This document shows positions 53,695 to 64,000 of a stretch of DNA of 64,000 bases, one piece after another. Under the pieces are notes generated by a model that had not been told where the DNA came from, did no database searches, and saw only the letters and a list, made by a program, of their open reading frames with translations. This DNA is from Ampullaceana balthica. Taxonomy: Eukaryota > Mollusca > Gastropoda > Lymnaeidae. The translations under genes were made by a program, and so were the position numbers. The DNA lies in the NCBI GenBank assembly GCA_944989445.1, contig CALYLW010000738.1:244073-308072 (forward strand). The letters run 5' to 3'. Positions within the stretch are counted from its first letter, which is position 1. Each line of letters starts with the position of its first letter.

Positions 53695-53922
53695 TACTGG
53701 CGGCTGTATAGCGAAGTCAATAGTGCGTTCTCCTCACAAGCTGATGAGGGGCGTGGGATCTAGCCCACGTTAAAACCACAATAAAAATTATTAATGTCTA
53801 TTGCTAGAAAAGTCCTCCGCTGACCTGGAGAGGAGATGGGCGCCGCTAGGTCTATAAAGCCCTGAGAAAGTTCTAAAGGAAACATTAGAACCCCCTACGA
53901 CCACGAGGTTATGGGACACACA
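53695..53922 (+). mobile_element. tRNA-Val-headed SINE, copy 2
   Basis: Same order as at 25.8 kb: AATAGTGCGTTCTCCTCACA, GTGGGATCTAGCCCACG, GTCCTCCGCTGACCTGGAGA and CACGAGGTTATGGGAC, with about 85-90% identity by eye. Confidence 0.75.
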
Positions 53923-54499
53923 CAAACAAATAAATTTTTCTTTACATTACTCAAATACCAGTGGATAACTACATACCCTGACCTCTTTTGTAAATTGCCC
54001 AGTTGAGATAAATGTTATTCTCATCAAAGGAACCGATAAGTCTGTTTATAACTGAGTCTAAACCTTTTTTGAGGTCAGGTTAAAATCTCCAGGCTTTGAA
54101 GGCTTAGAAAATGACAAAGGTTTTCTTAAACGTGCATTATTGTAAATGATGGTTTTAGAGTGTCCAATTTGATGCATTTACAACACACACAGAAAAATTA
54201 AGTTTTCAAGAAGTTTTTTTTTCTTCTTCTGTATTTGTGTTAAAATGTATCCCGTTTCTAATGACGCTCAACGGGCTTACAACCGCCGACAACTTTCTTT
54301 CTACCAATGTTAGTTGTCAATAAATTTTGAATCTCGCCAACGTTGATAGCGTCCGACTGGTGAATATCCGATTTGGAGACACAGATAAGAGGTTTGGCTC
54401 ACCTGGGTCGAAATGGAAGAGGGGGCAGAATCGGTTATGGATAAGGCAAGATAAAGAGTTTTTTTAAATTTATTAATAAATTCCAACTCTACTTTTTTT

Positions 54500-54830
54500 T
54501 ACAATCCCTTATGTTAACTTCACCGTCTTGTCTGTCTGTCGTGGTCCCGTGGAAAAAAACAAAAGTAAAAAAATGACCCACTTCCCGGGATCCTTTCCAG
54601 TTGAAATTTTGCACATAGACTTTTGTCACCTAACAATACATTCTATCAAAATTCCATATCGATCGAATATAGTGCAATTAATTAATGTAATTAATTTTTA
54701 GATAATCTCTATATAGCATGCAAATGTTTATGCTAGTCTGACGCGCGGTGCATATTATATTGAACATTATCAATACTTTTAGTTATGTCTCATATATCAG
54801 GTATTTATAGTCAAAAACTTTGTTTTTACG
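54500..54830 (-). mobile_element. MITE family M2, copy 4 (internally deleted)
   Basis: Reverse copy: AATCCCTTATGTTAACTTCA at one end and GTATTTATAGTCAAAAACTT at the other, with part of the centre missing. Confidence 0.65.
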
Positions 54831-55334
54831 GGTTGTTTAATTGTAAACTTACGTTTCCCATTGCTCCTATTTCTAGGATTCGTAGAGAAGTACGTGGAAG
54901 GAGCAAAGACATTTTTATAAATTATCTTTCGCTCATCGTATGGCAAACTTGTCACAGACAGGAGAATATTTTTATTTGGTTCGTAAATGAAGTACAAGTT
55001 GGGCATTATATTTTTATTATTTTTTTTATCTTACAGGAAAAATTTTAAAGACTTTTATCAATAATAAATATCGTACATTTCTTAGAGTGTATTACGAAGA
55101 GAAACCCGCACAGAGTTTATGAGTTTTTTTAAAATAGAAAACATTCTTTATTTCTTATCACAATTCCATTCCATTGGCTACAGGGTGTTCATATTCTATT
55201 CTTTAGCCTCTCTTATTACAATGCGTTTTATATACTTTAATTTATTTTATAAATTCCATTCTTCTTTGATAAAATGCCTTGCTATGTTTTTAAGTTAGTG
55301 GCCGGTTTATTAGATGTCTAATCAAAATATATAA

Positions 55335-55575
55335 ACTAGAGGTGTACTGGATTTCGACTCCGTCAAATCCGGAATCCGGCCATTTTTAAAAATCCGGCTC
55401 CGACATCGGCTAGCCGGTATAGCCATAAAATATATATATTTATAATAGCTCCTGCTCCAGAAAATCCCGAAGCCGGCCATTTTTACGAAATCCGCCTCCG
55501 GCATCGGCCGGATTTCACTTTATAAATCTGGCCAAATCCGGCTCCGGTCGAACTTCAAAAATTTGAATCCGGTAA
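55335..55575. mobile_element. CCGGC-rich repeat element
   Basis: Repeated ATCCGGCCATTTTTA and CCGGCATCGGCCGGATTT segments with inverted symmetry around 55440. MITE-like, ends not defined. Confidence 0.5.
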
Positions 55576-55861
55576 ACCTTTAATATAAACAAGGATTTTG
55601 AAAACTTTTATTAATTTAACAAATATAAAAGCTTTCTTGTACATAATTTTTTAAAGTAATTATATATTGACAGCGCATTGACAGCCTTGTTTTTCGAGAA
55701 GCATACTTTGAGATATTTTAATTATTTTATGCTGAACCATACTTGCTCTTGTTAGGAATATAGAGTAGTCATTTCAAATGCTTCATCTAAAACTTTTGTT
55801 TTTAAAATGTACCCACTTTTAGTTAGGAAATTTTATTAGGATTGTTCTCGTCTTCGTAGTA

Positions 55862-56015
55862 CAGTGATGACGAACCTATGGCACGCGGCCCCAAAAAAAA
55901 GTTCGTGCCTTGAACACAAAAGTACTTGAGACCATTTTCAGATATCTTCGACGTTAACATTCCTCGGGAGTCTATACAACTCTACGCCGTGTAACATTCA
56001 TGGGGCCACGCCCGG
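55862..56015. mobile_element. Partial MITE (CAGTGATGACGAACC end)
   Basis: CAGTGATGACGAACCTATGG CACGCGG matches the left end of the 30.6 kb element; the right end is not visible. Confidence 0.45.
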
Positions 56016-56023
56016 TTTTGGGG

Positions 56024-56122
56024 CAGTGGTGCCAGCGCTAGGTTTTTCAACCTAGATCTAATTTGTTGTTTTTTTTTGACATTTTGGCTAGGTTTTTCCC
56101 AAAATTGTCGCTGGCAGCACTG
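56024..56122. mobile_element. hAT-like MITE, 99 bp, TSD TTTTGGGG
   Basis: TIR CAGTGGTGCCAGCG against CGCTGGCAGCACTG; perfect 8-bp duplication at 56016-56023 and 56123-56130. It lies just right of another MITE end that starts at 55862. Confidence 0.9.
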
Positions 56123-56130
56123 TTTTGGGG

Positions 56131-57639
56131 TTTCTCATGTTCCACTTGACACATTCCTTTTCTGACCCTCGATCACTTAATCACCATCGGGTGCCTTTCA
56201 GGGCGCTAGTTCGTCACATTGTTGTTTATAGTCAATTCACACTAAGGAACATTAAGCGATAGGCTCTATGAGACGGTCCACAGTGCGAACTGCAAATTAA
56301 GGGTTACGTGTTCTCTGTGGGGGTCCGTTGATTCAACGATAGAGAAAACAATAACTACCTTTGTCTATGTACAGTTCTATTTTTAATTTATTGCTTTGCG
56401 TGTTATAGATTTTCCAGGGCAATGTGCCAGCCACACACTTTCTAGCTCGTTTGTGGCGGCTCAATGAAACTTGTGAATGCTACTTCACTTGCCCTATACG
56501 CCGTCATGGTGTGAAAATGGGGTTATTATTTTTGAGAAAAGAAATTATTTTATTATAGATAATAGTAATTTCATTTTTCTTATTTTCTTAAATATTATGT
56601 AAAAAAGATTCACCACCCTTTGTTTTGTAATGTATCTAAGAGTACAATGTTGTTTTATTTCTTTCTTAATTTATTTTAAATTCGTGTAATGTAAGCAGAG
56701 TAATAATTATGTTATATGTTTGGGCTATATCCCAAGATGCTTCTTTGTACAACCACAGATACTTTTATGATTCGCTTGAGTCAAGTGTCTTCAAAATAGG
56801 TTGTTTTTGTGTGTCAAGGGAGGCAATACGAGTGATTAATTCCATAGTTGTAAGTCAAAGGAGGTGATACAAGTCGTTCATTCCATATTATGTTTTAGAG
56901 ATGGCGCAATCCAGAATCTCTTTTCTACTCAGATACAAAAATACAACAAACTATTATACATTTGTAGGCATGTATGTGTGTGTGCGTGAATGTGTTGAAT
57001 GAAATGACACCATCATTTATAGATTTTGAAGTCGTTTGAGTGTACAGTTAGATTTGATTATGTTTTTACATATTTCAACTAAGTAAATAACGGCATTTAA
57101 TATTCATGTTTGTGTGTAAACTTCAGAGTTTTATCTGTATACAAATTTTATTGCTTCCATTTAAAATGTATTTTTGGCAATGGTAATTTTTTTTATAAAT
57201 GGCAGTTTTAGTATTGAATTTTATTTTTAAATTATTGAAATAAAACTATTACTGTATATGTTTGTTCAAACTTTTTTTCTATTAAGTTCTTATAAAGATT
57301 GATTTATAAACATAAGCCTGTTTCCATCTCCGAAACAACGTTATATAAAAAAGATTAAACATGAACCTTAAAGAACAACAGCAAAAACAAACAAAACAAA
57401 ACGACTTGTCAACAAAAAGCCTGAGCTAGCAAATAAAAAACAACAGCAAAAAACTAATAGCATTACAAAAAAAACAAAAACAAACTTAGCTGAAGTGGAA
57501 TGTACATGAATCCATCAACCGAAAAGATCAAGGCGTTTCTTTCCGGTTGAACAATTCCTGGACATACATGTCAGACGAATATATTATAATTAAATTGTAT
57601 TATTATTATTACACGCTTTTATTTAAGTCACACTGTTTG
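56131..57639. other. AT-rich sequence, no feature recognised
   Basis: No coding signal; an A/C-rich AAACAACAGCAAAAA stretch at 57360-57480. Confidence 0.5.
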
Positions 57640-57905
57640 TATGTTGTATCCGTCAAATTTTGTAACATAAAATTAAACAATATTTGATGGTCCTAGCGAT
57701 CTCGAAATTTTACCACGGATAGATCTTACATGTCGATGTGTTGTGTCAAAATGTCAGATCGATCGAATGTACCGTAATTAAATTAATGCATTTTTAGTTT
57801 ATCTCTCTAGGGCATCTGTATCCGTCGTCTTTTGTTTACATCCACGTGCGTGCCACCGGAGTTCACCCCAGCCAACGATTACCACATTACCCGTGTTTAA
57901 CAGCT
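57640..57905 (-). mobile_element. MITE family M2, copy 5 (partial)
   Basis: Shares TCAGATCGATCGAATGTACC and the GTTTACATCCACGTGCGTG segment with the 46.2 kb copy in reverse orientation. Confidence 0.6.
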
Positions 57906-58184
57906 CAGTAATACGAAACTAAATGTAAATTGACATGATAATACAAGAAGAGCAACAGGAGTTTTGATTATTCAAACATTCCCTTTATCAATTATGCCCC
58001 TTCTCACACCGACATTTAAAAAAAAACTAAACGATTTTATTTTATATATAGAAAGTGAACTAAAAAGAAGAAGAAATTTTTTTTTAAAAACAACACGCTT
58101 TTGCGCTGAAACGAACAAAAAAAATTACATGATTTCATGTGAAATCCGTGAACCTATCCACTGCACACAAAACACACAATGAAC

Positions 58185-58425
58185 TAAACAGGCCATTCAG
58201 CACAAACTGAAGTGAATAAACAAATCCTTTATCATTAACTTACAGAATGGACTAAACAGGTCATTCACCAGCAACTAACAGAAGGGACTGAACAGGTCAT
58301 TCACCACTAAATAACAGAATAGAATAAACAGGTCATTCTTCACTAACAAACAGAATGGACTTAACAAGCCACTCACCACAAACAAACAGAATGAACAAAA
58401 CAGGTCATTCACGAGGAACTAATAA
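58185..58425. repeat. Diverged ~37-bp repeat
   Basis: About six copies of GAATGGACTAAACAGGTCAT TCACCACAAACTAACA with changes. Confidence 0.75.
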
Positions 58426-58887
58426 GTCATGAATCACAGTTGCAATAGCTTTTATTGGAAATTTTTAAATGGGAATGTTGGGATTGGAAACATATAAAAG
58501 GTAAACAAAATCATCTTTAAAAAAATACCTCGGGAGATTAAGATGTAAAGTGTTTAAAAATTAGATTAGCCGCGGTGTAAATATATAAGACACAGTGTTA
58601 TCCAATGGATGATGACGATTCGGCCCAACGCCTTCCACAGCAGACGCAACATAAGAGTTCATAAGGTGTTTAGAAGAAGGGACAACATTGAAAGCGTCAA
58701 CAATTAAGTTTACAACACTCCGATGTTAGCAAGGCCTTACCGGATGCAGGTTACAACACAAAATGTTAACATAACTTTAAAGTTTGATATAATGATGTTT
58801 TAACCCGAGAAATTTTATCATTGGTTTGATTGTGCTTATTTGTTTTTAAAAAGCGGGGGTGTCCGCGTTATGAAAAAGGCCTACTAT

Positions 58888-59088
58888 CAGAGGCGTCACT
58901 AGGGGGTTGTGGACCGCAACGGTTGATACCATCACAAGGGATGATGATACCAAAGTTTCAAAAATGACATATGTTCCTGTTATTTGGCAGGGGGCAGACT
59001 CGGAGGAGGTTTATATGGTAAGTAAGTCGTGACGGGGTGACACCATGAACTAACGCACTGGTTGATACCAACCCTAGTGACGCCTCTG
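58888..59088. mobile_element. hAT-like MITE (CAGAGGCGTCACTAGGG family), TSD CCTACTAT/CCTACTAC
   Basis: TIR CAGAGGCGTCACTAGGG against CCCTAGTGACGCCTCTG; 8-bp flanks match at 7 of 8 positions. Confidence 0.88.
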
Positions 59089-59782
59089 CCTACTACCGCA
59101 TCATGAAATGACTAGTCGGGATACGCTATCATGAAGGAATGATTTTGTTATCCAGGTCCTGAAGGATACTATACGAATAATAGTAACGATTAAACAAAGA
59201 CTGGAATGAAAAAGTTCGCTATAAAATTGTTTGTTTTCTTTTAACACATTTACTCGGATCGCACTTTAAACGACATAGTTTGTGTCGTTAAGGTGCGATC
59301 CAGGCTATGGTCTTAGCTATAAATGAGCGTCTGTCAATATTACAATTTCACTGTTTACATAATATTTAAATACACATGCATTCGTGTGACAGTGATGTGA
59401 TATTCTCAAATTAAAAATAGTGCATTAAAAATTTTAATTAAAAATTTTAAAAATAATTAGTGGTAAATAAAAAATTTATACACTACGAACGCGGACACAT
59501 TTCGTTAGTATCGAGTCACGTGGTCCTTAAATGTAATTTCTGTATCAAATCGGAGTTTATATATAAGCAAATAATGGTGTAATTAAGTTGGTAAATAAAT
59601 CTATAAAAAAATATTATATTAATTTTTTTTTAAATACGTTAAATCCAAGTGTTACATAATTGAAAAAAAAACTGGAGTGAAAAAAATCTATAATTTAAAA
59701 AAAAATAAAAAAATTTCAACTTGTGTTATTCTTATATTTCTTGAATGCTAATTTTGATGAAGGCGAGAGAACGTAGTGTTAA

Positions 59783-60395
59783 CTTGCACGGTATCATACC
59801 GTGTAAGTTATTTTTTTCCTAAGTTACACGGTATTTGCACATGCGCAGAGACGGTTTTGTAGTCAGTTATTTATAACTTTTTAAAATTTGATAAAGGACC
59901 GAACATCCGTGGTCTCATGATTGAGAGTTGGATTGGAGAACGGAATATTGAAGAACAGGCATGGGTTCGATTTTCGGTTGAGACTAATATTTTTTTTTAA
60001 TTTTTTTTTACAATTATTAAATTCTTATAATTACGATTAAATTAGATCTTTTACTTTTAGGGTCAGGGTTAGAGTTAGTTGTCTATTTTTTACACTAAAA
60101 TAGAAAAACAAATATATGGAAATCAATTTAAAATTCTTATTATAATTACAATTAAATTAGATCTTTTAGTTTTAGGGTCAAGGTTAGGGCTAGGGTTAGT
60201 TGTCTATTTTTTACATTAAAATAGAAAAACAAATATATTGAAATCAATTAAAAATTCTTATTATAATTACGATTAAATTAGATCTTTTAGTTTTAGGGTC
60301 AGGGTTAGTTTTAGTTGTCTATTTTTTACATTAAAACATTACCGTACCGTGCAAGTTATTTTTTTACTAACTTACACGGTATCATACCGTGCAAG
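59783..60395. mobile_element. TTAA-flanked transposon with nested palindromic TIRs
   Basis: TTAA at 59779-59782 and 60396-60399. Left end CTTGCACGGTATCATACCGT, right end (reverse complement) CTTGCACGGTATGATACCGT; each TIR contains its own palindrome and a second CACGGTA copy. The interior holds a ~115-bp segment repeated about three times (60040-60340) and a tRNA-like B box GGGTTCGATTTTC at 59961. TTAA targets are typical of piggyBac and Kolobok groups. Confidence 0.78.
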
Positions 60396-60499
60396 TTAAC
60401 GGCACCGGGAGAGAAGTAGGTTTTGGCGATGACAACACGACTTCCACAGTAGTCTACTAGTCATCTACCTCCCTGAGTATATAGCTCAAACCAGCATTC

Positions 60500-60625
60500 T
60501 ATTAAAAACTCTAATAAAAAATGCAAGACTAGACATAAACCATGTATAAGCGTAGGACGCAATCATCTTCTGTACAGAAGGTGCGTCTGCAACAGATAAG
60601 ATAAGATAAGATAATATAAGATAAA
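60500..60625 (+). mobile_element. GATAA-tailed retrotransposon, 3' end only
   Basis: Matches the other copies: AATGCAAGACTAGACATAAA, CGTAGGACGCAATCATCTTC, then AACAGATAAGATAAGATAAG. Confidence 0.75.
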
Positions 60626-60984
60626 ATGTATCGTAATTCAACAACATCCTTGGGGCAGATCAACTTTGGGCCTTTACATTAATGTGTAGCCACCGACCCG
60701 CGTGTATGATGTGATTTTTCAATAGATACCGTTGTGGTTGAATTTAATGGTGCTTGAAATACCAATAGCTTTCTTATAAGCCACGGACTTTGCTTAAGTC
60801 CTCTGATGTGGTCCCTGGCGTGCCCCACTGAGACAACCGTGGCGCATCTATGCCCCCATGTGATCTTTATGTGCTACAACGCCCTATGTAGCAAAGAGGG
60901 CATGGACAAGACCGGAAAGGTTGTGTCGATAGATTAGTCACGACCGAGCCACTCACCACCCCAAAATCGTGATCTTAATTTAAA

Positions 60985-61470
60985 AAACCCGTAAAAAAAC
61001 AAGTTTTTCACTATAAATCCTTTATGTAGGAGACGTAACTAAAAGAATGTTCATTATAATACGCAGCGCAAGACCATCCAAAAATACAAAATTGCAGTTG
61101 TGTCGTAAAACATGTTTAATATAATGCGCTCCGATCAGGTATATGTTATAAACAGTGTTGTCAATAAAATACGCACCTTATTGCGCGACAGAAATGTTGT
61201 TCAATATAATACGCACCTCGACACTCTATCTCAAAAAATAACATGATACATAAGAATAAATAAAATAATCCAAAAAATCAATAATTTAATTACGGTACAT
61301 GCGATCGATCTTAAATTTTGAGACATTGTATTTATCATCGGTACGAAACTGCCTTCAAAATTTCAGCTCGCTAGCTTACGAAGAAGTGGGTTAAAATCGA
61401 TCTCAAGTTTTGGCGACAAGCAAGGGCGCAAACAGACACCACGAGTTAATATAAAGGATTTAAAAATGTA
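60985..61470 (+). mobile_element. MITE family M2, copy 6 (best preserved pair with copy 1)
   Basis: Near-collinear with 3480-3960 (AATACGCAGCGCAAGACCAT, GCGACAGAAATGTTGTTCAA, TATAAAGGATTTAAAAA); about 90% identical by eye. Confidence 0.82.
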
Positions 61471-61559
61471 TGCCTCCCCTCACCATCTTCCTTTTTTTGC
61501 AGAACAAAAATTATTTCCCCAACTGTAAAGGGAATGTGGGAGCTAAGTAAATCATTTTT

Positions 61560-61905
61560 TCAATGAACCGTATTTTCCGGAATATAAGACGACTTTTCGA
61601 CCGGTAAAATTATTCTAAAAAGCCCCGGGTCCTTTTTTTTCAGCGAGCATCGTTTCATAAGTCGTATATACGGGTATTGTCAAAGGCTTGCAGGATGTCA
61701 TTTTTATACTCATGATATTAGTGACGAACAGGGGGATTTTGGAATTATTTGAACTACAATTATCATACTGAAAGCAAATCTGATCTTTAAAAAAAAATTT
61801 ATTAGGTGTGTTGGAAGAGGGGTGGTCTTATACGGCGAAAATATCTTAAAACCTATAGTTTAACAGGAAAAGTAAGGAGGTCGTCTTATACGCCGCAATA
61901 TATTT
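61560..61905. mobile_element. ACCGTATTTTCCGG-type MITE
   Basis: Left end ACCGTATTTTCCGGAATATA AGACGAC; the right part has GTCGTCTTATACGCCGCAAT. Inverted pairing of AAGACGAC/GTCGTCTT supports it; the extreme right end is decayed. Confidence 0.6.
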
Positions 61906-62566
61906 TTATTTTCACCATTTAATAAATAAGTAAATAAATATATATTAAAATGGGTTTAAAACGAAATAAATTGAATATACAGTAATCTGAAAAGCATCTC
62001 ACCATCTCAAATAAAAGTTAACTAATACAAGCATGTGTATTGTTTCCAAAATGACAAAATCGACCACGGAATCAGTAACGACGATCTGAAACTGCTTACA
62101 TATTTTAAAAAGGCACTTAAGGAGTCTCAAAGCTTAATTTGACTAGAGCTCCTCTTTTTAATGTGACGTCGAGTGTGGAATTTGTCAAATAAAAATTATT
62201 GGAATTTATTAAGCAAAGAGAAAATTCCCTATTACATGTCTTTGTCGGTTTTTATCTAAGTGTTGAATAAGGGCTGCGTTTAAATACGAGTGAATATTCA
62301 AACTTGTGACAAAAGGTCAGAGTAATTTTCAGGCAAAAAATCTAAAATCATCACAGCGTTAGCAGGAATGTTGTAGATTGGTATGTGTCGAATGGGTGAT
62401 GGATACCGGCAGGGTGTTAAGTCATTTTGGGTTTTTCTTGTTTCTTGGACTTAATAAACACTGCAACCTTTTACATACGATCAACAGCGACCTCTCGCGT
62501 AAGTGAAAAACTTGAGGGTGGACGATGTCCATGCCCCGCGGTACACGTGAATCCACATATAATAGC
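61906..62566. other. Sequence downstream of GT11 gene B
   Basis: No exon. A TTTATT (AATAAA on the minus strand) at about 62196 is a distant candidate polyadenylation signal for gene B. Confidence 0.3.
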
Positions 62567-62574
62567 ATAGTATC

Positions 62575-62796
62575 CAATGTTCACCTAAAGCTGCGCGGTC
62601 GCACACATATCTGACCGACGTCGCGCAGCAGTTTATATTTATCCGGCAGAAAAATAACGAAAAGGATAATATAATATCTGTGTTTGGGGCCAATTTGTGG
62701 GCTGTAAAGTTTTGCACATCAAAATGGATGATGTGCAATTTTGAAGAGGAATACGTTATTTTGCACACAGCCCAAGTAACAGTTGAGGGAACATTG
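62575..62796. mobile_element. MITE of the CAATGTTCCC family, TSD ATAGTATC/ACAGTATC
   Basis: Starts CAATGTTCACCTAAAGCTGC and ends TTGAGGGAACATTG. The interior carries GCTGCGCG and CGCGCAGC arms able to pair. It ends 105 bp past the GT11 gene B stop codon. Confidence 0.78.
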
Positions 62797-62901
62797 ACAG
62801 TATCGGTCTTTTTGGTCATCGTGATAAAGAGTACAGTCATATTGGAAATGTGCAGCGGGTGTATTTAACAAAAAACATTAATTGCCTCACATTTCTACAA
62901 G

Positions 62902-63373
62902 TCAGTCATCCACAGGGATCCAAGACGGCGGGTAGTAGTCCTCGCGGACGAAATCTATCGCCTCGTGGGAGCCCTCGACGGGGAACTTGGTGTAAAAAAT
63001 GACGTGGCCCCCCGTGAGCCAAGCGGCCCACCAGCCGTAGGTTCCCACGGAGACGATGCCATGGTCACAGCTGGACAGCAACGCGAAGTGGGCCTCCGGT
63101 GGTTGCGGGGGCAGGACGATGACGTCATCGCCGACGATGTTCTCCTTGCACCACTGCAGGTTGTTGCCCGCAACCACGAAGACGAGCTGCCTGTCCGGAA
63201 CGAGGGTCCTCATTTTGTTGAAGGCGTTGACGTAGAAGGATTTCGGGGCCACGCAGGTTATTTTGTTTTTGACCGAGTACTGGTCAGTGTGGCGGGCGTG
63301 GACTGCAACGAACGCCAGGTCCTTGTCCGGCATGGAGTTTCGGATTTTCTGCTTAAAGTCTTCTGCGTGCGAC
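62902..63373 (-). CDS. GT11 gene B, last coding exon (gene continues past the right edge)
   Basis: On the minus strand an acceptor tttcatctgtag at 63374 opens the exon in the same phase and at the same protein position as gene A exon 3 (SHAEDFKQKI against SLADEFRKKL). The exon reads 156 codons and ends IPVDD then TGA. Motifs: HARHTD in place of HxRRxD, SFYVNAFNKMRTL, GNNLQWCKEN, IVSVGTYGWWAAWLTGG and EDYYPPSWIPVD. From SFY to the end I count about 60% identity with gene A by eye. Upstream exons are not found in the remaining 0.6 kb, so the gene is cut by the window; gene A has a 2.8 kb intron at this point. It converges on gene A about 12 kb away. The second Arg of the donor motif is His. Confidence 0.88.
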
Positions 63374-64000
63374 CTACAGATGAAAGATAATAAATATGAA
63401 TTAGAATAATTTTTTTGTCAATAATGATTGATCCAATGTTTAAAACTTCTATACGGATGACATTGTGCAACTGGTGTTGGCAAATGCTTTCACTCATTAA
63501 AAAAAAAGAAACAGTTAATTTTTTATTTTTTTTTAAATACTAAGTTATTGTTAAAATAAAGGCTGTTAACGATTAATTTAAATTTAATATTTAACTTTTG
63601 AAAAAATTATTGATTAATTAATCGTTAATTTCTATTAAAGCCAAAAATTAAAATTTATGATGTCATTAGTAACGCTTATTAAACGTTCTTGTTGAACATC
63701 CAAATAACACTGGATTGTCTCCTTTATATGTCATCTTTTAACCAAATACGCAAAAAGACAAGTGTGTTGACATTAATTGGTTCAAGTGATGAGCGGGTCT
63801 TATTGACAATATAACAAGCCGAGCTGAACAATCATTCACATGGAACTGAGGTAACTGGTATGCATAAAATGGTATTGGCAAGGAATGACATTGTAAGCAA
63901 ACTTTATCAACATTTTGAACATTTCCGTCAGTTAATAGTTTAAAACCAAAATGATCGTTTTATCGTCAGGAATTTTTTTATTTATCGGCCCTCTTTTTGT
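63374..64000 (-). other. Intron of GT11 gene B, upstream part outside the window
   Basis: AT-rich with no match to the exon 2 sequence of gene A; contains a TTAATTAATCGTTAA-like palindromic stretch near 63615. Confidence 0.5.

Noticed and set aside
60050..60320. Telomere-like TTAGGG sequence
   Set aside because: Only short TTAGGGTCAGGGTTAG patches inside a transposon's triplicated interior, not a telomeric array.
62481..62840. 119-codon minus-strand frame downstream of GT11 gene B
   Set aside because: It runs through a MITE with defined ends and a target duplication; no protein motif.

Overview
This is nuclear DNA from an animal, most likely a mollusc and probably a gastropod (inference). 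The reasons are AT-rich non-coding sequence, GT-AG introns of 0.3 to 3.9 kb, a tRNA-Val-headed SINE, non-LTR retrotransposon ends tailed by GATAA repeats, many hAT-like and other MITEs, and an unusually high number of minisatellites. Nothing looks bacterial or viral. I see no rRNA gene, no functional tRNA gene and no CRISPR array.

Layout. 1-27 kb holds no host gene I can support. It contains tandem arrays (units of 15, 18, 25, 35, 42 and 53 bp), dispersed repeats, three retrotransposon remnants and a hAT/ZMYM1-like transposase fragment. 27.05-36.14 kb (+) is a complete six-exon gene for a 343-residue membrane-anchored HtrL/YibB-family protein; every junction keeps the frame. 37.79-39.78 kb is a Ginger-type DNA transposon with long TIRs, a perfect 4-bp target duplication and a decayed integrase-like transposase. 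40-46 kb is minisatellites and MITEs. 46.67-51.07 kb (+) is a complete three-exon gene for a 327-residue GT11 (alpha-1,2-fucosyltransferase-like) type II membrane protein. 51-62.5 kb is a 1.9 kb minisatellite followed by many MITEs. 62.90-63.37 kb (-) is the last exon of a second GT11 paralogue whose upstream exons lie beyond the right edge. The two GT11 genes are convergent.

How the genes fit together. Both gene families are expected to act in the secretory pathway. GT11 enzymes transfer fucose from GDP-fucose to glycans. HtrL/YibB is an uncharacterised family whose E. coli member sits among lipopolysaccharide-core genes. A glycan-related neighbourhood is possible, but that is inference.

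The most unusual observation is that several exon edges are themselves units of tandem arrays. The donor edge of GT11 exon 1 is repeated six times at exactly 54 bp. The GT11 stop-codon segment is the first unit of the 31/32-bp array that follows the gene. The donor edge of HtrL exon 4 is repeated at exactly 153 bp together with a MITE end. The acceptor edge of HtrL exon 5 is the last unit of a decayed ~30-bp array. A 33-bp array carrying an AATAAA hexamer in nearly every unit starts at the HtrL stop codon. Some MITE ends have likewise grown into arrays. I found ten hAT-like non-autonomous elements with 8-bp target duplications, and three Helitron-like termini of identical design.
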